A DNA stretch of 64,000 nucleotides, from NCBI GenBank assembly GCA_025526935.1, contig JAHLKD010000099.1, positions 62,001 to 126,000 on the forward strand. Reading direction: 5' to 3'. Source of the stretch: Cladochytrium replicatum (lineage: Eukaryota > Chytridiomycota > Chytridiomycetes > Cladochytriales > Cladochytriaceae). The position numbers were made by a program, and so were the translations under genes. This document shows, in pieces, positions 9,703 through 20,025 of this stretch. Position 1 is the first letter of the stretch. Each line of letters begins with the position of its first letter. The notes under the pieces are model-generated. The model was not told the DNA's origin. It did no database searches and was given only the letters and a program-made list of their open reading frames with translations.

Positions 9703-10637
9703 ATGGCTACATTGAAGTTGGTGCCAAGGGCTGTCGCAGTGGCGACGTCGTTGAAGAACCCCGCCGTTGGAGTCATTAAGACATACGGGGGCCACGGCCA
9801 TGGCCATGCGTCTGCTCCATCCAACACCAAGGCTGTGCTGTCGAACATGCAGGCGAAACTCACTACGACCTTTGCTGGTGGTAAGACCGAACGCTCAATA
9901 TTTTACCCAGCTTTGTAACTCAGTCGATGGGGTCCGTAGGGAATAAGAGCGCGGTGGTGCAGCGACGCTTCTACGCTTCCCCTCCACCAGCTTACGTAGG
10001 CGGCCCTGACTCTGACCCGACCACTCCGCCGGACACGAGCTTCTACCAGGCCCCACCTGCCTCGTACGACACCACCACCGCCAGGACCTTCTCATACTTT
10101 ATGGTCGGCTCGCTCTTGACTGTCACTTCGGTCGGAATGAAGAACTTCATCACGGACTACGTCGTTACCCTCTCTGCTTCTGCTGATGTGTTGGCCATGG
10201 CCAAGGTCGAAGTTGACATTTCTACCATCCCCGAGGGCAAGAACGTCATTGTTAAATGGCGTGGAAAGCCCGTGATGATTCGTCACCGCACTGCTGCTGA
10301 GATCGAGGAGGCGAACAGCGTCAACTTGGCTGAGTTGAGACATCCCGAGACCGATGCCGAACGCACAAAGAACCCTGAGTGGTTGGTCATGTTGGGCGTG
10401 TGCACGCACTTGGGTTGTGTCCCAATTGGAGAGGGTGTGTATTGTCCGAGATCAGTGTCTGAGGGAATGGTTTTCTCACGATTATTTTATCCAGCGGGCG
10501 ACTATGGTGGATGGTTCTGCCCGTGCCACGGTTCGCACTACGACATTTCGGGCCGCATTCGCAAGGGTCCTGCTCCTCTTAACCTCGAGATTCCTGAATA
10601 CACCTTCAACGACGATGGGAAGTTGGTGGTTGGATAG
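9703..10637 (+). CDS. RIP1: Ubiquinol-cytochrome c reductase Rieske iron-sulfur subunit
   Basis: There are three exons, 9703-9880, 9940-10434 and 10495-10637, giving about 271 aa. The N-terminal ~55 residues are Ala/Lys-rich with few acids, a mitochondrial presequence. A mature-type start ([10 protein letters not shown]) is followed by the membrane anchor [16 protein letters not shown] and the flexible hinge region. The 2Fe-2S ligands are CTHLGC in exon 2 and CPCHGSHYD in exon 3; an intron separates them. The protein carries electrons from ubiquinol to cytochrome c1 in complex III of the inner mitochondrial membrane. The intron-1 acceptor at 9939 was chosen because it alone keeps phase; the nearer CAG at 9921-9923 runs into a stop. 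Intron 2 is 60 nt, divisible by three and stop-free. Confidence 0.95.
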
Positions 10638-10761
10638 AGAGCAAATCCTGTTGCATCCAAATGCTATTGATACATTCCTAAGAAATTTTATTCTTTTTTG
10701 AATCCTCAAATCAATTCTGTGGGAGTGTAGAAGGGCTATTAATAGGCCTCACGCGACAAAG

Positions 10762-11676
10762 ATGGGGTCGGTGAGACCGACAGAGACTATTCTGCTCTCC
10801 AAGAACGCTGGCACCTCTTCGCCTAGCAACAATGTTCCCACACCTTCCAGCGATGTTGATGTTCTTGCGGAGGATCAAGTTGACAGAACCGATTGCAATA
10901 GCAGGATGAGGATCTCTCGCTGGGCAGTTTTTGACAGTGATGATGAAGACCATATTGCTCTTTTCAGTCAGCGGGCGATGAACGGGAATAAGCAAGAGTT
11001 GTCAGAGTATGATCTGGAGTGGGAAGTTACGGTAAGCCACCAAAGGCTTCGATATATTTAGTTGCGATTCATCGCTTATGTTGGTTTTTTAAGGAGGATC
11101 CAACAGCTGCAGTCGAGGATGTCATTCTCCGAGATGGGTGAAACTCATTGGAGACTTTTGCAAACAGATGAAGAGAACGATGTCGGTTTGAGGAAGTTGA
11201 TCGCGGACTCTAGGCCGTTGGCAGAGACGAAAGAGGCTCAGGAGAATCTGGTGGAACTTGCACCTGCAGAAGAACACCTGATCAATGCTTTTGACAGACA
11301 GATGCGCAATGCTAAGCTGTACGTGGACCCGACAGACGTGTACCTTAGGAGAATGAGGACAACGACGTATTTAATGGAAAAGGCCAAGCCTGCGACGATC
11401 CCGATCCCGATGACGATCATGACGCCGAGGGTACGTAAATTATGGCAACAGCTTGTTTGGTTTATACCAATTCCCTTCCAGGAAGCAACTGCGGCAGAGA
11501 TACATCTTCTCGAACAATCATCAATGGAAGAAGTAGCAAACCAACGTTCAGGAGATGCGTTCACTGCAAAGCTATCCACTCTAGCAACGAAATGCGCTTT
11601 GACTGGCATTATCCAAGCAAAGGAGGATCGAAAAAATGTTGACTCTGAAGGATTTTCCAAAAACCAATTTGTTTGA
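10762..11676 (+). CDS. Hypothetical acidic protein, about 260 aa, three exons
   Basis: The exon model is 10762-11031, 11113-11430 and 11482-11676. The first intron uses GTAAGC and the CAG at 11110-11112 (a nearer AG gives an early stop). The second is a 51-nt GTACGT/CCAG intron, in frame either way. The N-terminus is Ser/Asp-rich (SSPSNNVPTPSSDVDV), followed by an acidic stretch with an SRWAVFDSDDEDH motif. Exon 2 is charged and helical (EEHLINAFDRQMRN, DPTDVYLRRMRTTTYLM). There is no signal peptide, transmembrane span or family I recognise. The pattern of evenly spaced acidic residues suggests a soluble nuclear or cytosolic protein, but this is only composition. Confidence 0.5.
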
Positions 11677-11984
11677 CAAGCTGGAAAGAACGCGCACAGT
11701 CAAAGTCAAAATGTGTAAACGAGTGCGGAGATCACCATGTATGGCAGCAAAGCCGAAATGGCCCAGATATGGAATGGTTGTTGAACTTCTAATATACAGT
11801 TGCATAACAGAAAAACGAAACAGAAATTGCATTCGATGTTCAGTTACATCCACCGCCTTTCGTGCAGCCGTTGAAACAACCAGTGGACACCCACGCACCA
11901 TTGTCGCAATAGGGAATTGTGATGAGCGAAGTAGTTGTTGACGGACAAGCCTATACAACAAGGAAAGAACATGTCAGCAGTAGT

Positions 11985-13222
11985 TCACTTGCCTTCGCAA
12001 ACGCTTGGACCTACCCCAGCCCCTGAGTTTGAACAGGGACAAATATTGTCACCCGCTAAATTTTTGGGTCTTCCAGGGGAACCTTTGCCGTTGCTGCACT
12101 TTTGCTGAATGCCAAGGGCGGAGGCCGCTCCCTTAACGCCGAGACATCCTGCAGACATTTCTGTCCACCTGAAGTTGGTGCACTCGAAAAGTCGGTTGTT
12201 GAAACACCAATAGTTAAGGTCGCTGCACGAGGTTCCATCTATGTCGCTCCCCCCTCCGTTGTTTCCTCCGCTACTTCCTCCGCTGTTTCCTCCGCTATTT
12301 CCTCCGCTACCGCCCCCGGTGGTACTCCCGCTGGTACTGCTGCTGTTGTTGCTTGAGCTTGACAGCAGTTTAGGGACGAACAACGCCAAGACGATCCCAA
12401 GAATGAGAAGTATCGCAGCGACTCCAATGAAAATCATCACGCGACGGCTGATCTTAAAGCTCTTTCCCTTCTTGCGAGCGGCTTGCGGACCGCTGGTTCG
12501 GAACTGGGGACGCCAGTGACCCTCACGAATCTCAGGCCTGATCTGGCCAATGATACTGCTCATAGCCCGGTCGAACTCACCGGAATGGTTCGGGTGGTAC
12601 ATTGCAGTAACTAAAACCGAAGCAAGGTTACAAAGCAATCAAAACTTTATAATACCATTTCAGACTCACAGATGTTGCTTTCGACACCAACAGCGATATC
12701 CGCATAACCAGGTGCATTCCTCAGCTCCTTGAAAGGATCGACCAGCGCAATGGGGAATATGACCTTGTTGTTTTGCTTTGCGTAGCGGAACTCAAACTTG
12801 CAGTTATCCGACGAGCAATAGTCTCTGCTGAGGACCGGAACCACGATCTTTGAGTTGTCGATTGCCCACCGCATCCTGGAGAGCAAGTCTCCTCGCATGT
12901 TTCCACCTTCGGTGTCTCGCCAGACTTTGAACCCGACCTGCTTGAAGCGGTCGGAGATCCGTTCAACAACTGCCGAGTCTGTATGGCGATATGACAAGAA
13001 TATATCGAACCAATCGTCGGAGTCCAAGTTGGCCGAAGATGATCCAGCAGCCTTGTCAAAGGGAGTTCGTCCAGGCGTGTATGGTGGGTGAGTTGGAGAC
13101 GCGTAGTTGGGCTGTACAGGGTATGCTGAAAACGTTCGCTCAAGCGACATCCCATTGTGGGCTTCAGGCGGTGATTGAGGTCCGTACATTATTGTCCGGT
13201 GAGCCGAGAGGAGTGTGCGCAA
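11985..13222 (-). CDS. TIR-domain single-pass membrane protein with Cys-rich ectodomain
   Basis: There are two exons, 13222-12670 and 12610-11985, with a 59-nt intron (12611-12669), giving about 392 aa from the first ATG; later in-frame ATGs at residues 12 and 25 are possible. Residues 1-68 are Pro/Tyr/Ser-rich. A TIR domain follows (about 71-180): WFDIFLSYRHTD (box 1), VWRDTEGGNMRGDLL, SKIVVPVLSRDYCSSDNCKFEF and KVIFPIAL. The Glu after the conserved Cys in NCKFEF sits where NAD-cleaving TIRs have their catalytic Glu. Next come YHPNHSGEFDRAM, a basic patch (ARKKGKSFKISRR), one hydrophobic span (about 242-263), a Ser/Gly linker and an eight-Cys domain (about 308-392) ending NICPCSNSG. The basic patch before the span predicts a cytosolic TIR and an outside Cys domain (type II). 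TIR domains signal by assembly and/or NAD cleavage. The ligand is unknown. Confidence 0.82.
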
Positions 13223-13589
13223 TAAATATTTCGAAAAATTTTCCGTTCTTTTGTGGCTGTATTATCTCCAGAAAGGTATAAACAGGGCTCATGTGTTGCA
13301 CACTCCTTTTTTCGAACGCGTTTGTGAGGAAGATCGCTCAGCTCAATCTGCGGAAAACACCAACAACATCTCGGCAATTTTTGTATGAACATGTGCTCAG
13401 TTGCATCCACCATCTTTCGTGCAGCCTTGAAACAAGCTGTGGACACCCAAGTACCATTGTCGCAGTATGGAATTGTGGAGCGTAGAAGTTCAGGAAGGAC
13501 CCACCTAAAGGTGCGAAAAATGAGGGGGGCAAATTCAGCAACGGGATTCCAAACAAAGGAAATGAATGGTTGCGTACCCTAGTTCCAGA

Positions 13590-14777
13590 GTTTGAGCAGG
13601 GACAGATATTGTCACCGGCTAGATTTTCGGTCTTCCCGGTGTACCTTTCCCGTTGTTGCACTTTTGCTGAATGCCAAGGCCGGAAACAGCTCCTGCAACG
13701 CCGAGACAACCTGCAGGCATTTCGGTCCACTTGAAGTTGGTGCATTGGAAGAGTCGGTTGTTGAAACACCAATAGTCAAGGTCAGTGCACGAGGTTCCAT
13801 CTATATCGCCCCTTCACTGTTGCCTCCACTGTTCCCTCCGCTGCTTCCTCCGCTACTGCCCCCGCTATTGCTGCTGCTTTTGTTGCCACCTGCCACAAGC
13901 TTGTAATGAAGACACCAAGGACGATAGCGAGGATTACGAGCACAACAACGACCGCGATGATGATCAGCGTTCGCCTGCTCAGCTTGGAGCTTTCCTTCTT
14001 CTTTGGGCGGCCATTAGCAGCTCCCATTGTTCCGTTGGCCCGATATTGGGGACGCCGGCCATCACGAATCTCAGGACCGATCTAGCCAACGATGCCACTC
14101 ATAGATTTTTCGAAATCTGCGGGGTGGTTCGGGTGGTACATTTCAGTGACTAAGAAAGAAAAATCAGTAAGTGCGAAGAAAATGAAGCAAAGTTAAGACA
14201 TACAAATGTTGCTTTCGATACCAACAGCGATGTCCGCATAGCCTGGTGGATTCCTCAGCTCCTTGAAAGGATCGGCGAGCGCGATGGGGAAGATTACCTT
14301 GTTGTTCTGCATCGCGTAAACAAATTCGAACTTGCAGTTATCTGACGAGCAGTACTCCTTGCTGATGATGGGAACGACAATCTTCGAGTTTGTCGATTGC
14401 CATCGCATCCTTGAAAGCAAGTCTCCACGCATGTTGCCACCTTCCATATCGCGCCAAACATTGAGCCTAGCCTGCTTGAAACGGTCCGGGATTCGCTCTA
14501 CCGCTCTCGCATCCGTGTGACGATATGAAAGGAAAATGTCGAACCAGTCGTCAGGGCTCAAGTTGGCAGTGGTTGATTGTTGATTGGTGTCATACGCAGT
14601 TTGCCCGGGCATGTATGGCGGGTAACTTTGGGATGAATAGTTTGGCTTGCACAGGTTACGCTGAAACTGGTTGCTCATAGGTGGCCTCGATGGTGACCTT
14701 GTAACCTGGCCTGGTATGACCTTCGGGAGGAAATTGTGGTTCAGTGTACATCGTCTGGTGTGACTTTTGTGGCTCAC
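13590..14777 (-). pseudogene. Broken tandem copy of the TIR/TM/Cys-rich gene
   Basis: Exon 1 (14777-14204) is intact and encodes a full TIR domain: WFDIFLSYRHTD, NMRGDLLSRMRW, SKIVVPIISKEYCSSDNCKFEF. The 54-nt intron (14150-14203) sits at the same place and phase as in the sister gene. Exon 2 is damaged. A TAG at 14082-14084 replaces the Gln of IIGQIRPEI. The frame shifts after the membrane span (LIIIAVVVVLVILAIVLGV), again at the end of the Gly/Ser linker before DGTSC, and again after GRPK, beyond which NLAGDNICPCSNSG continues in another frame. A soluble TIR plus short tail could still be made from exon 1 up to the stop, so residual function as a free TIR is possible. Confidence 0.78.
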
Positions 14778-15086
14778 AGCCGAGTCCAGCTTTCTGCTTG
14801 GCAGATAAAGTTTTCGGGTTCCAAATTTACTAAATACATGGGGATCGGAAAATCAATCGAATTTCATGGTGCAGATGTGATACAGCTCACACTGGACAAC
14901 GGCTACTCTGCTGCAATGTAGCTGTATGTGGCTCATAGAGGCTCGTTCCGCAGGTGATAGTTGGCGCTGTATCCTGATTAAACTTTGGTGTCTAGGAAGT
15001 AAATTCTCACCACAGCCCGACTAAATTTTTCTCTTTCTACACCAGTATAGCAGTTTAGCGTTGATCGTGTACGCTGCCAGGTTGGT
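14778..15086. other. Divergent intergenic region
   Basis: About 310 bp separates the broken TIR gene (leftward) from the TIR-less gene (rightward) and probably contains both promoters. I see no recognisable regulatory motif. Confidence 0.4.
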
Positions 15087-15686
15087 ATGAGGATCAGCAA
15101 ATGGCATTTGGTGGCATTAGAATTTTCGGTGTTAACTTGCTTTGTTAATCCAAAACAGCCCAACCGGATTTTGACGTCCTGCTCCTTCGTTGTGCTTGCA
15201 ATCGCTGGAGGAGTGGCATACGCTGTCGTATCCAGCATAAAGAAAGCAAGCAATGACCCGAGCGGTGCTAATGGGAACACGATCACCACACAAACCGGAC
15301 GTGCAGTCAGCACAAATACACCGACGAGATCTGCAACTTCGATAACGTCCACTACAGCGACGACGACGACGACGATTGCGCCAGCTGCATCGCCAGCTGT
15401 TCCAGGCACGGTTGTTCCAGGCGGTACGTGCACTTTTGGTGACCTGTTCGGTAGCGTCCTGTCCGATTGCGCACAGGGATCCAAGTGGACAGCGGCCGCG
15501 GGAGGGTGCACTTCGTTCCCAACAAGTCCTGCCATTGCAAACCTGGGCTTTACTATACGGTGTACAATCAACGGCACAGTTTCTGATACATCTCCGCCCT
15601 TAACTGGAGGGAACGGTGGACAGCTCAATTTCTGTCCTTGCACTAACAAAGGAGCACGGGTGAGACCGAGTTGTGTCAAAAGTTAA
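15087..15686 (+). CDS. Single-pass membrane protein with a related Cys-rich ectodomain, no TIR
   Basis: The frame gives up to 199 aa. The first part may contain a 48-nt in-frame intron (GTGGCATTAG...AAACAG, 15111-15158), since its removal leaves a short N-terminus directly before the membrane span ILTSCSFVVLAIAGGVAYAVV. A Thr/Ser-rich linker (about 65-125) leads to a seven-Cys domain: GGTCTFGDLFGSVLSDC, SKWTAAAGGC, FTIRCTING, and the end NFCPCTNKGARVRPSC. This tracks the ectodomain of the neighbouring TIR genes (W and GC spacing, C-x-NG, NxCPCxNxGAxVxPS). It could be a partner or decoy for the TIR protein, a role inferred only from proximity and likeness. N-in orientation is less clear here because positive residues lie on both sides of the span. 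Confidence 0.6.
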   Translation: MRISKWHLVALEFSVLTCFVNPKQPNRILTSCSFVVLAIAGGVAYAVVSSIKKASNDPSGANGNTITTQTGRAVSTNTPTRSATSITSTTATTTTTIAPAASPAVPGTVVPGGTCTFGDLFGSVLSDCAQGSKWTAAAGGCTSFPTSPAIANLGFTIRCTINGTVSDTSPPLTGGNGGQLNFCPCTNKGARVRPSCVKS

Positions 15687-16072
15687 CAGAGGCTGATCGA
15701 GGTTGGATGTCTTCTCGACAGTTTTGTAGTCAACCTTTCCCAAGCACTCTCGAAGTGTGCGATTCCACTGGAACATGGGTCCGAAGCTCATGCCCTGTGC
15801 GGTTTGTAATACAGCCACGAATTCATGTGCATATATTGTTTTCTTTTTAGCTAGTTCTCTTCATTCAAAACTTTTCATCAAGAATAATGAGGCAAGAGAT
15901 TTTCCTGTAATTAGTTTGGGCTACATTCTGAACACGATTCAGAGATTGCTGCTCGCTTTGTCGTTGTGGAATGATCTGCCCCTCAAGTTCATCATCCGCC
16001 CCAAATTATTCGCCTCCTAGTTCTCTTACACGAAGTGTGAAGTGTGAGGTTCCAGACCTGTTGTCCCGATAA
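15687..16072. other. Intergenic, nothing recognised
   Basis: There is no gene or repeat that I can support; an 87-codon ORF here has no motif. Confidence 0.4.
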
Positions 16073-16590
16073 TTGATCGCTATGTGTCAAACGGGCACTC
16101 TGCCCAAATGTGTTTTGCCGTTCTGCCAAGAGCTAGTAGAGATTGACACTATGCGGGTTAGACACTGTGCGGTTTACTGGAGCCTCATCCTCGAGCAAGA
16201 AAGCCTCGCTCCACAAAACTTGCTCATTCAACCCAGCTCTAGCATTCAACCATCGACATCATCACCAATAGTAACAGAACCAGAAACGGAGAGCGTTCCT
16301 GAAAGAGATGAGCTTGGCATTTCTGTGAATGTGCCTATTCCACCAGCGGATTGGTGCACGAGCGGATGCGTTCATTGCGTATGGGACATTTATCAAGAAG
16401 ATATGGAAAATGTACGCTCAGTTCTTGGCAAAGCAATCGGATTCTCCTCGATTCTCATTCCTTTCAGTATCGGAAAGAACCTGACAGGAGAAAGTGGAGG
16501 GCAGATAGTGCATATATTCGGAGCAATGACGTGGATCCGGGAATGAAAGCATTTTTTTTGGAGCTCGAGAGAAAGTTGAAGGGACAATAG
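16073..16590 (+). CDS. OXLD1: Oxidoreductase-like domain (OXLD1-type) protein
   Basis: There are two visible exons, up to 16411 and 16468-16590, joined over a 56-nt intron (GTACGC to TTTCAG). The short conserved domain is PIPPADWCTSGCVHCVWDIYQEDMEN, split here as PPADWCTSGCVHC and VWDIYQEDMEN, continuing after the intron as YRKEPDRRKW. It has the C-x3-C-x2-C cluster typical of this family and ends with SNDVDPGMKAFFLELERKLKG, the usual fungal C-terminus. Family members are small, often mitochondrial, and poorly characterised; the Cys cluster may bind metal. The start is uncertain: several ATGs (16073, 16082, 16151) share the frame and a further upstream exon is possible. Confidence 0.7.
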
Positions 16591-16687
16591 AACTCGGTAC
16601 CGTTAAGGCCGTCAAGGTGCGATGTAGTATTCAAAGATGCATGAGTGAAAGATGCTGTACACATTAAGTGAAAAACAAAGTCCTAAG

Positions 16688-18540
16688 TTAAGGTCCTTCT
16701 TTTGGGCTCTCCTGATCTTCCAACCGTCTACCAATGAAACTCACTCGCCGCGACCGACAAAATTGTATCTCCTCCTGGTCGCTTCCATAATGAATACGCG
16801 GATGGGTTGTACTGTTGCTCTCACTCGGTGTTGTCGAGTTGCATTCACGAGCGAATGCTTGGAAATGGCCCAATGTTTGGAATTGCTGTGCCGGAGCGGT
16901 TTGTGTGTTTACCAGGAGTGAGTTGGGAGGATTTTCGTTATGCACTGTCGTTCCTAGCGCCCCGCAGTCTGTTTGTACTTGCGCGCTTCCAATCGACGCT
17001 CGATTCGAGCTCCCACCTCTCAGATCCACCCATACTCTCACAACGTTTTCAACTGACGCCTCAGTAAACAAGATGATTATCCACACTGTGTTGATAAGGT
17101 CAGACTTGAAGAGTTCCAAGCGTTCCCCGATGTGGAGACCGATCGCTGCGAGCCAGAGGAGAAGTGTGACGCAAAGAATTCCATTGTATACCTGAAGCAG
17201 TGTGTTTAGAGGGTGCTGAACACGTCTGGCGCCACGACGTCTATTTTTGCGATTGAAAGCCTCCAGAGAAACACCGTGAAAGATCTCTGTAGCCACATTC
17301 ATCATAGCCGGCGTTGCTGCTGTTGATTCAGGAGTGGGATCGGGAGCATCAGAAGAGGATATACCAGGACGCGACATCCTTCTGATGAATTCAGCAGCGG
17401 ACCTTGCTGCATCTGAGAATGAAACTTTTTTCGTTATCGGCTGTGGTGCTCCAACATTGTCTAGCTCATCGAGCAACCGACCAATCGGGATGTTGAATGT
17501 GAATATGCTTGTAAGTAAGAGCTGGGAACTATGGGTTAGAGGAACGAGCACAACCCAGTGTTGACTTTGCTTACCATTATGGGATGAACAGACAATGTCA
17601 AAATCAAAATGCAAGTTACCACTTTGCTTGAACCCAAAGCACTCTCGAACGCTTCCGATAGATGATGAGCGGCTGTGGAAATCGCCAATATAGAAATACT
17701 GAGCAGGAGATATATCAAGCGTTTTCTGTGATCGATCAGTGTAATGATAAACCGGTCGAGCGCAAGAACTGTTGTAAACAGTGGCAAAACGATCTCTACA
17801 AATTTTGTGTTCTCCGGGCGTTTACTGTTAGATAGGAACCTTTTCCGGCAAAGCACAATGAAGCTCACCAGCTGTGTACCCGAAGACTCGGTAATCACGA
17901 TCACAGAAGACTTTGTGGATGCAAGCACAACAACTGTTGAGGCGAAAAGAAGGAACGTGTTGCGAATGATCGAACGAAGACTGAACGACAATCGCTTTCG
18001 TGCAGATTTGGTGTGAGCAGTGGTGACTGATCTGCGCAGAGTTGCTGAAGCTGGTGCTTCTGGAAATCGGAAGGCCTCAGAAACGGGTTTCTGAGGACTA
18101 TCAACAGTAGTTGGGAGTACGGCAGTTGTGGGAGATGTTATTTCCGCTGCATAGTGTTTAATCGATGCGGGGCTGCGTGAAAGAGTTTGTCTTCCGGATT
18201 GGGGTGCAGAGTGGGTTGCGGAGGCTTGAAAGGACGACGCTCTGGTCCTGTTGCTGCCGTTGTCAGTTGCCGATGTTTCCCTATAAAACGAACGCCTTTC
18301 CCGGCGATTGTCAAGCATGATTCTGATCTGCGCAAGAAGAGCCGGTCCTATGTAACTCAATGACATGATGAAAGTGTTGATCGACAAAGCGAAGTTCACA
18401 CCCACGAGCCTACAATGTGCAGATTAGGACAAGCATTGAATAGATGGATCGACCTACCATTTGTCTAGGTCGGCACGGATCTCAGGGATCTGAGCATCCG
18501 TCGAACTTTTGCTGTTGATCGATTGTGTGCTCGGCAGCAT
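16688..18540 (-). CDS. Multipass membrane protein, about 583 aa, family unknown
   Basis: There are three exons: 18540-18458, 18409-17575 and 17521-16688. The introns (48 and 53 nt) have clean GTAGGT/TTGTAG and GTAAGC/CCCAG ends and the phases agree. Hydrophobic spans appear at the N-terminus (VGVNFALSINTFIMSLSYIG), then after a long Ser/Thr-rich loop: NTFLLFASTVVVLAS, VSFIVLC, VLPLFTTVLALDRFIITLI, LIYLLLSISILAI, CILILTLSVHPIM joined to LLLTSIFTFNI, GILCVTLLLWLAAIGL and TVWIIILFTEAS, so about seven. The C-terminal ~120 residues are hydrophilic. The overall plan resembles a seven-helix receptor or transporter with a large cytoplasmic loop, but I see no diagnostic motif. Confidence 0.6.
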
Positions 18541-18809
18541 TAGCACACCAACCACACATAGTGTTAGATCAAAAAAGGTTTCGGAGAAATTTTACCACTG
18601 GTTGGTCCCAATCAACACTGCTGCTACACAGGCGTTGTTTTTATTTGAGTTTCTTGAATTGCCACTGCTTACTGTGGATGGCTAGTGAAATGAGTGCACT
18701 GGCACAGCATGCAGGCACGGTCATGGAGTCGTCAGCAAATTCGTCACCATCTGAATCCATGTAAAATATTTAACCCCACAGTCTCCACACTAAATTTTCA
18801 AAACACAAA

Positions 18810-19917
18810 ATGTCCATCAAACTCGTCGACGCATGCTGCGAGTAAGTTTTGATCAATGGAAACGCCGACATAATTGAATCCTTCATCTTCATGGATCGAA
18901 CCACACATCGATTCCAGACTTCCTCCCACCGCTTCAGAATACAAACCTGTTGGGGAACAGATCAAGGTCGGCAACCTTTCTGTTTACGTGACTGGTGAAA
19001 AGGGCAAGGTAATCTGCATTCGCTCAACGTATGACATGGGTAAAATTTTTCTCGCTCGTATCAGCCTGTTATCCTCAATGTAAGCATTGATTCCACCGCT
19101 TGTGACTGCCAATAACGATCTCGATCCCAGGTTTTCGACATTTACGGGTACCACCACTGTACTTCTCGCGTGTGCGACTTGATCGCGAGCCACGGCTTCC
19201 GCGTGGTCCAACCTGACTATTTCCAGCAAGTCGAATTCATCATACATGTCACTGCTTCTAACAATCCACATAATGCAGCGGGAACCCGTATCCTTTGGAT
19301 GAGCCCATCCAGTTCCCCAAGCTCATGGCGCTGATCGCAAAGGAAGCCTCGGATGAGAGCATCTACCGCGACACCGAGGCAGTCATGGCTTATCTCAAGA
19401 AAGAAGAAGGTACATCAGTGTCGGGAGTCATTGGAATGTGCTGGGGTGCTCAAATTTGTACGTGATATCGTCTTGTCGAACGTTTCACGATTTAACTGAA
19501 TGCCTTCTCTTCAGGTGTCAAGCTTGCAATCAGGTACCATGAGATCAAGGCTGTCGCGTCTCCCCACCCCAGCTTCGTGACCCCAGCCTCCGTCACGCAT
19601 CTCGGCGTCCCTCTTTACCTCATTGTCACTAAGGATGACGCTCCCCACGTTGACGTTATCGAAGCTATGAAGCGTAAGGGCGGGGATGCAGAGAAGTACT
19701 CTCACGTTTCCAGCTACCCTGACGTTCATCACGGTTTTATGTCTGCTCGCTGGGGTAAAGATCATCCACTGAATGTGTTTGCACCAAATTTGTAACTTAA
19801 CCAACCTTCAATCTTTAAAACCCAGAGGAGACTTCTGAGCTAAACAACAAGCGTGCCACCGAGGGTACTAACGAGTTTGGAACGTTCTTCAAGAAGGCAA
19901 TCCTTGCAAAAATTTGA
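18810..19917 (+). CDS. Dienelactone hydrolase family protein, copy 1
   Basis: There are seven exons: 18810-18841, 18918-19008, 19065-19079, 19131-19225, 19279-19457, 19515-19754 and 19826-19917. This gives an alpha/beta hydrolase of about 247 aa. The catalytic triad of the family is visible: nucleophile Cys in GVIGMCWGA, Asp in VTKDDAPHVD, His in DVHHGF. EYKPVGE and VYVTGEKGK precede the 15-nt exon encoding PVILN, and FDIYGYHHCTSRVCD follows it. Bacterial members open dienelactones in chloro-aromatic breakdown; fungal relatives (AIM2-like) have unclear substrates. Intron 4 starts GCAAGT, not GT. The gene is paired in tandem with a close paralogue 300 bp downstream. Confidence 0.88.
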
Positions 19918-20025
19918 CCGGACTTTCCCGGTCCAATTGTGAAGTGTTGAGCGTAATTCTATGTTTGTTTTTGTGTTACAGTTTGTATGTGATTTGGTGA
20001 CAAGCTCAAGCAAAGAAATCCGGAT

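Larger units (their letters stand above)
11840..14777 (-). repeat. Tandem segmental duplication carrying the two TIR genes
   Basis: About 1.4 kb is present twice, head to tail: roughly 11840-13222 and 13395-14777. Similarity covers the coding exons, the single intron position and the 3' flank. For example, GCATCCACC...TTTCGTGCAGCC followed by GTGGACACCCA occurs near 11845-11893 and again near 13400-13448. The copies have diverged clearly at synonymous sites, so the duplication is not recent. Confidence 0.8.

Noticed and set aside
15352-15679. Minus-strand ORFs over the TIR-less ectodomain gene
   Set aside because: They are antisense to Thr/Ser codons (giving Val/Arg runs) and lack any motif, while the plus frame has the shared Cys pattern.
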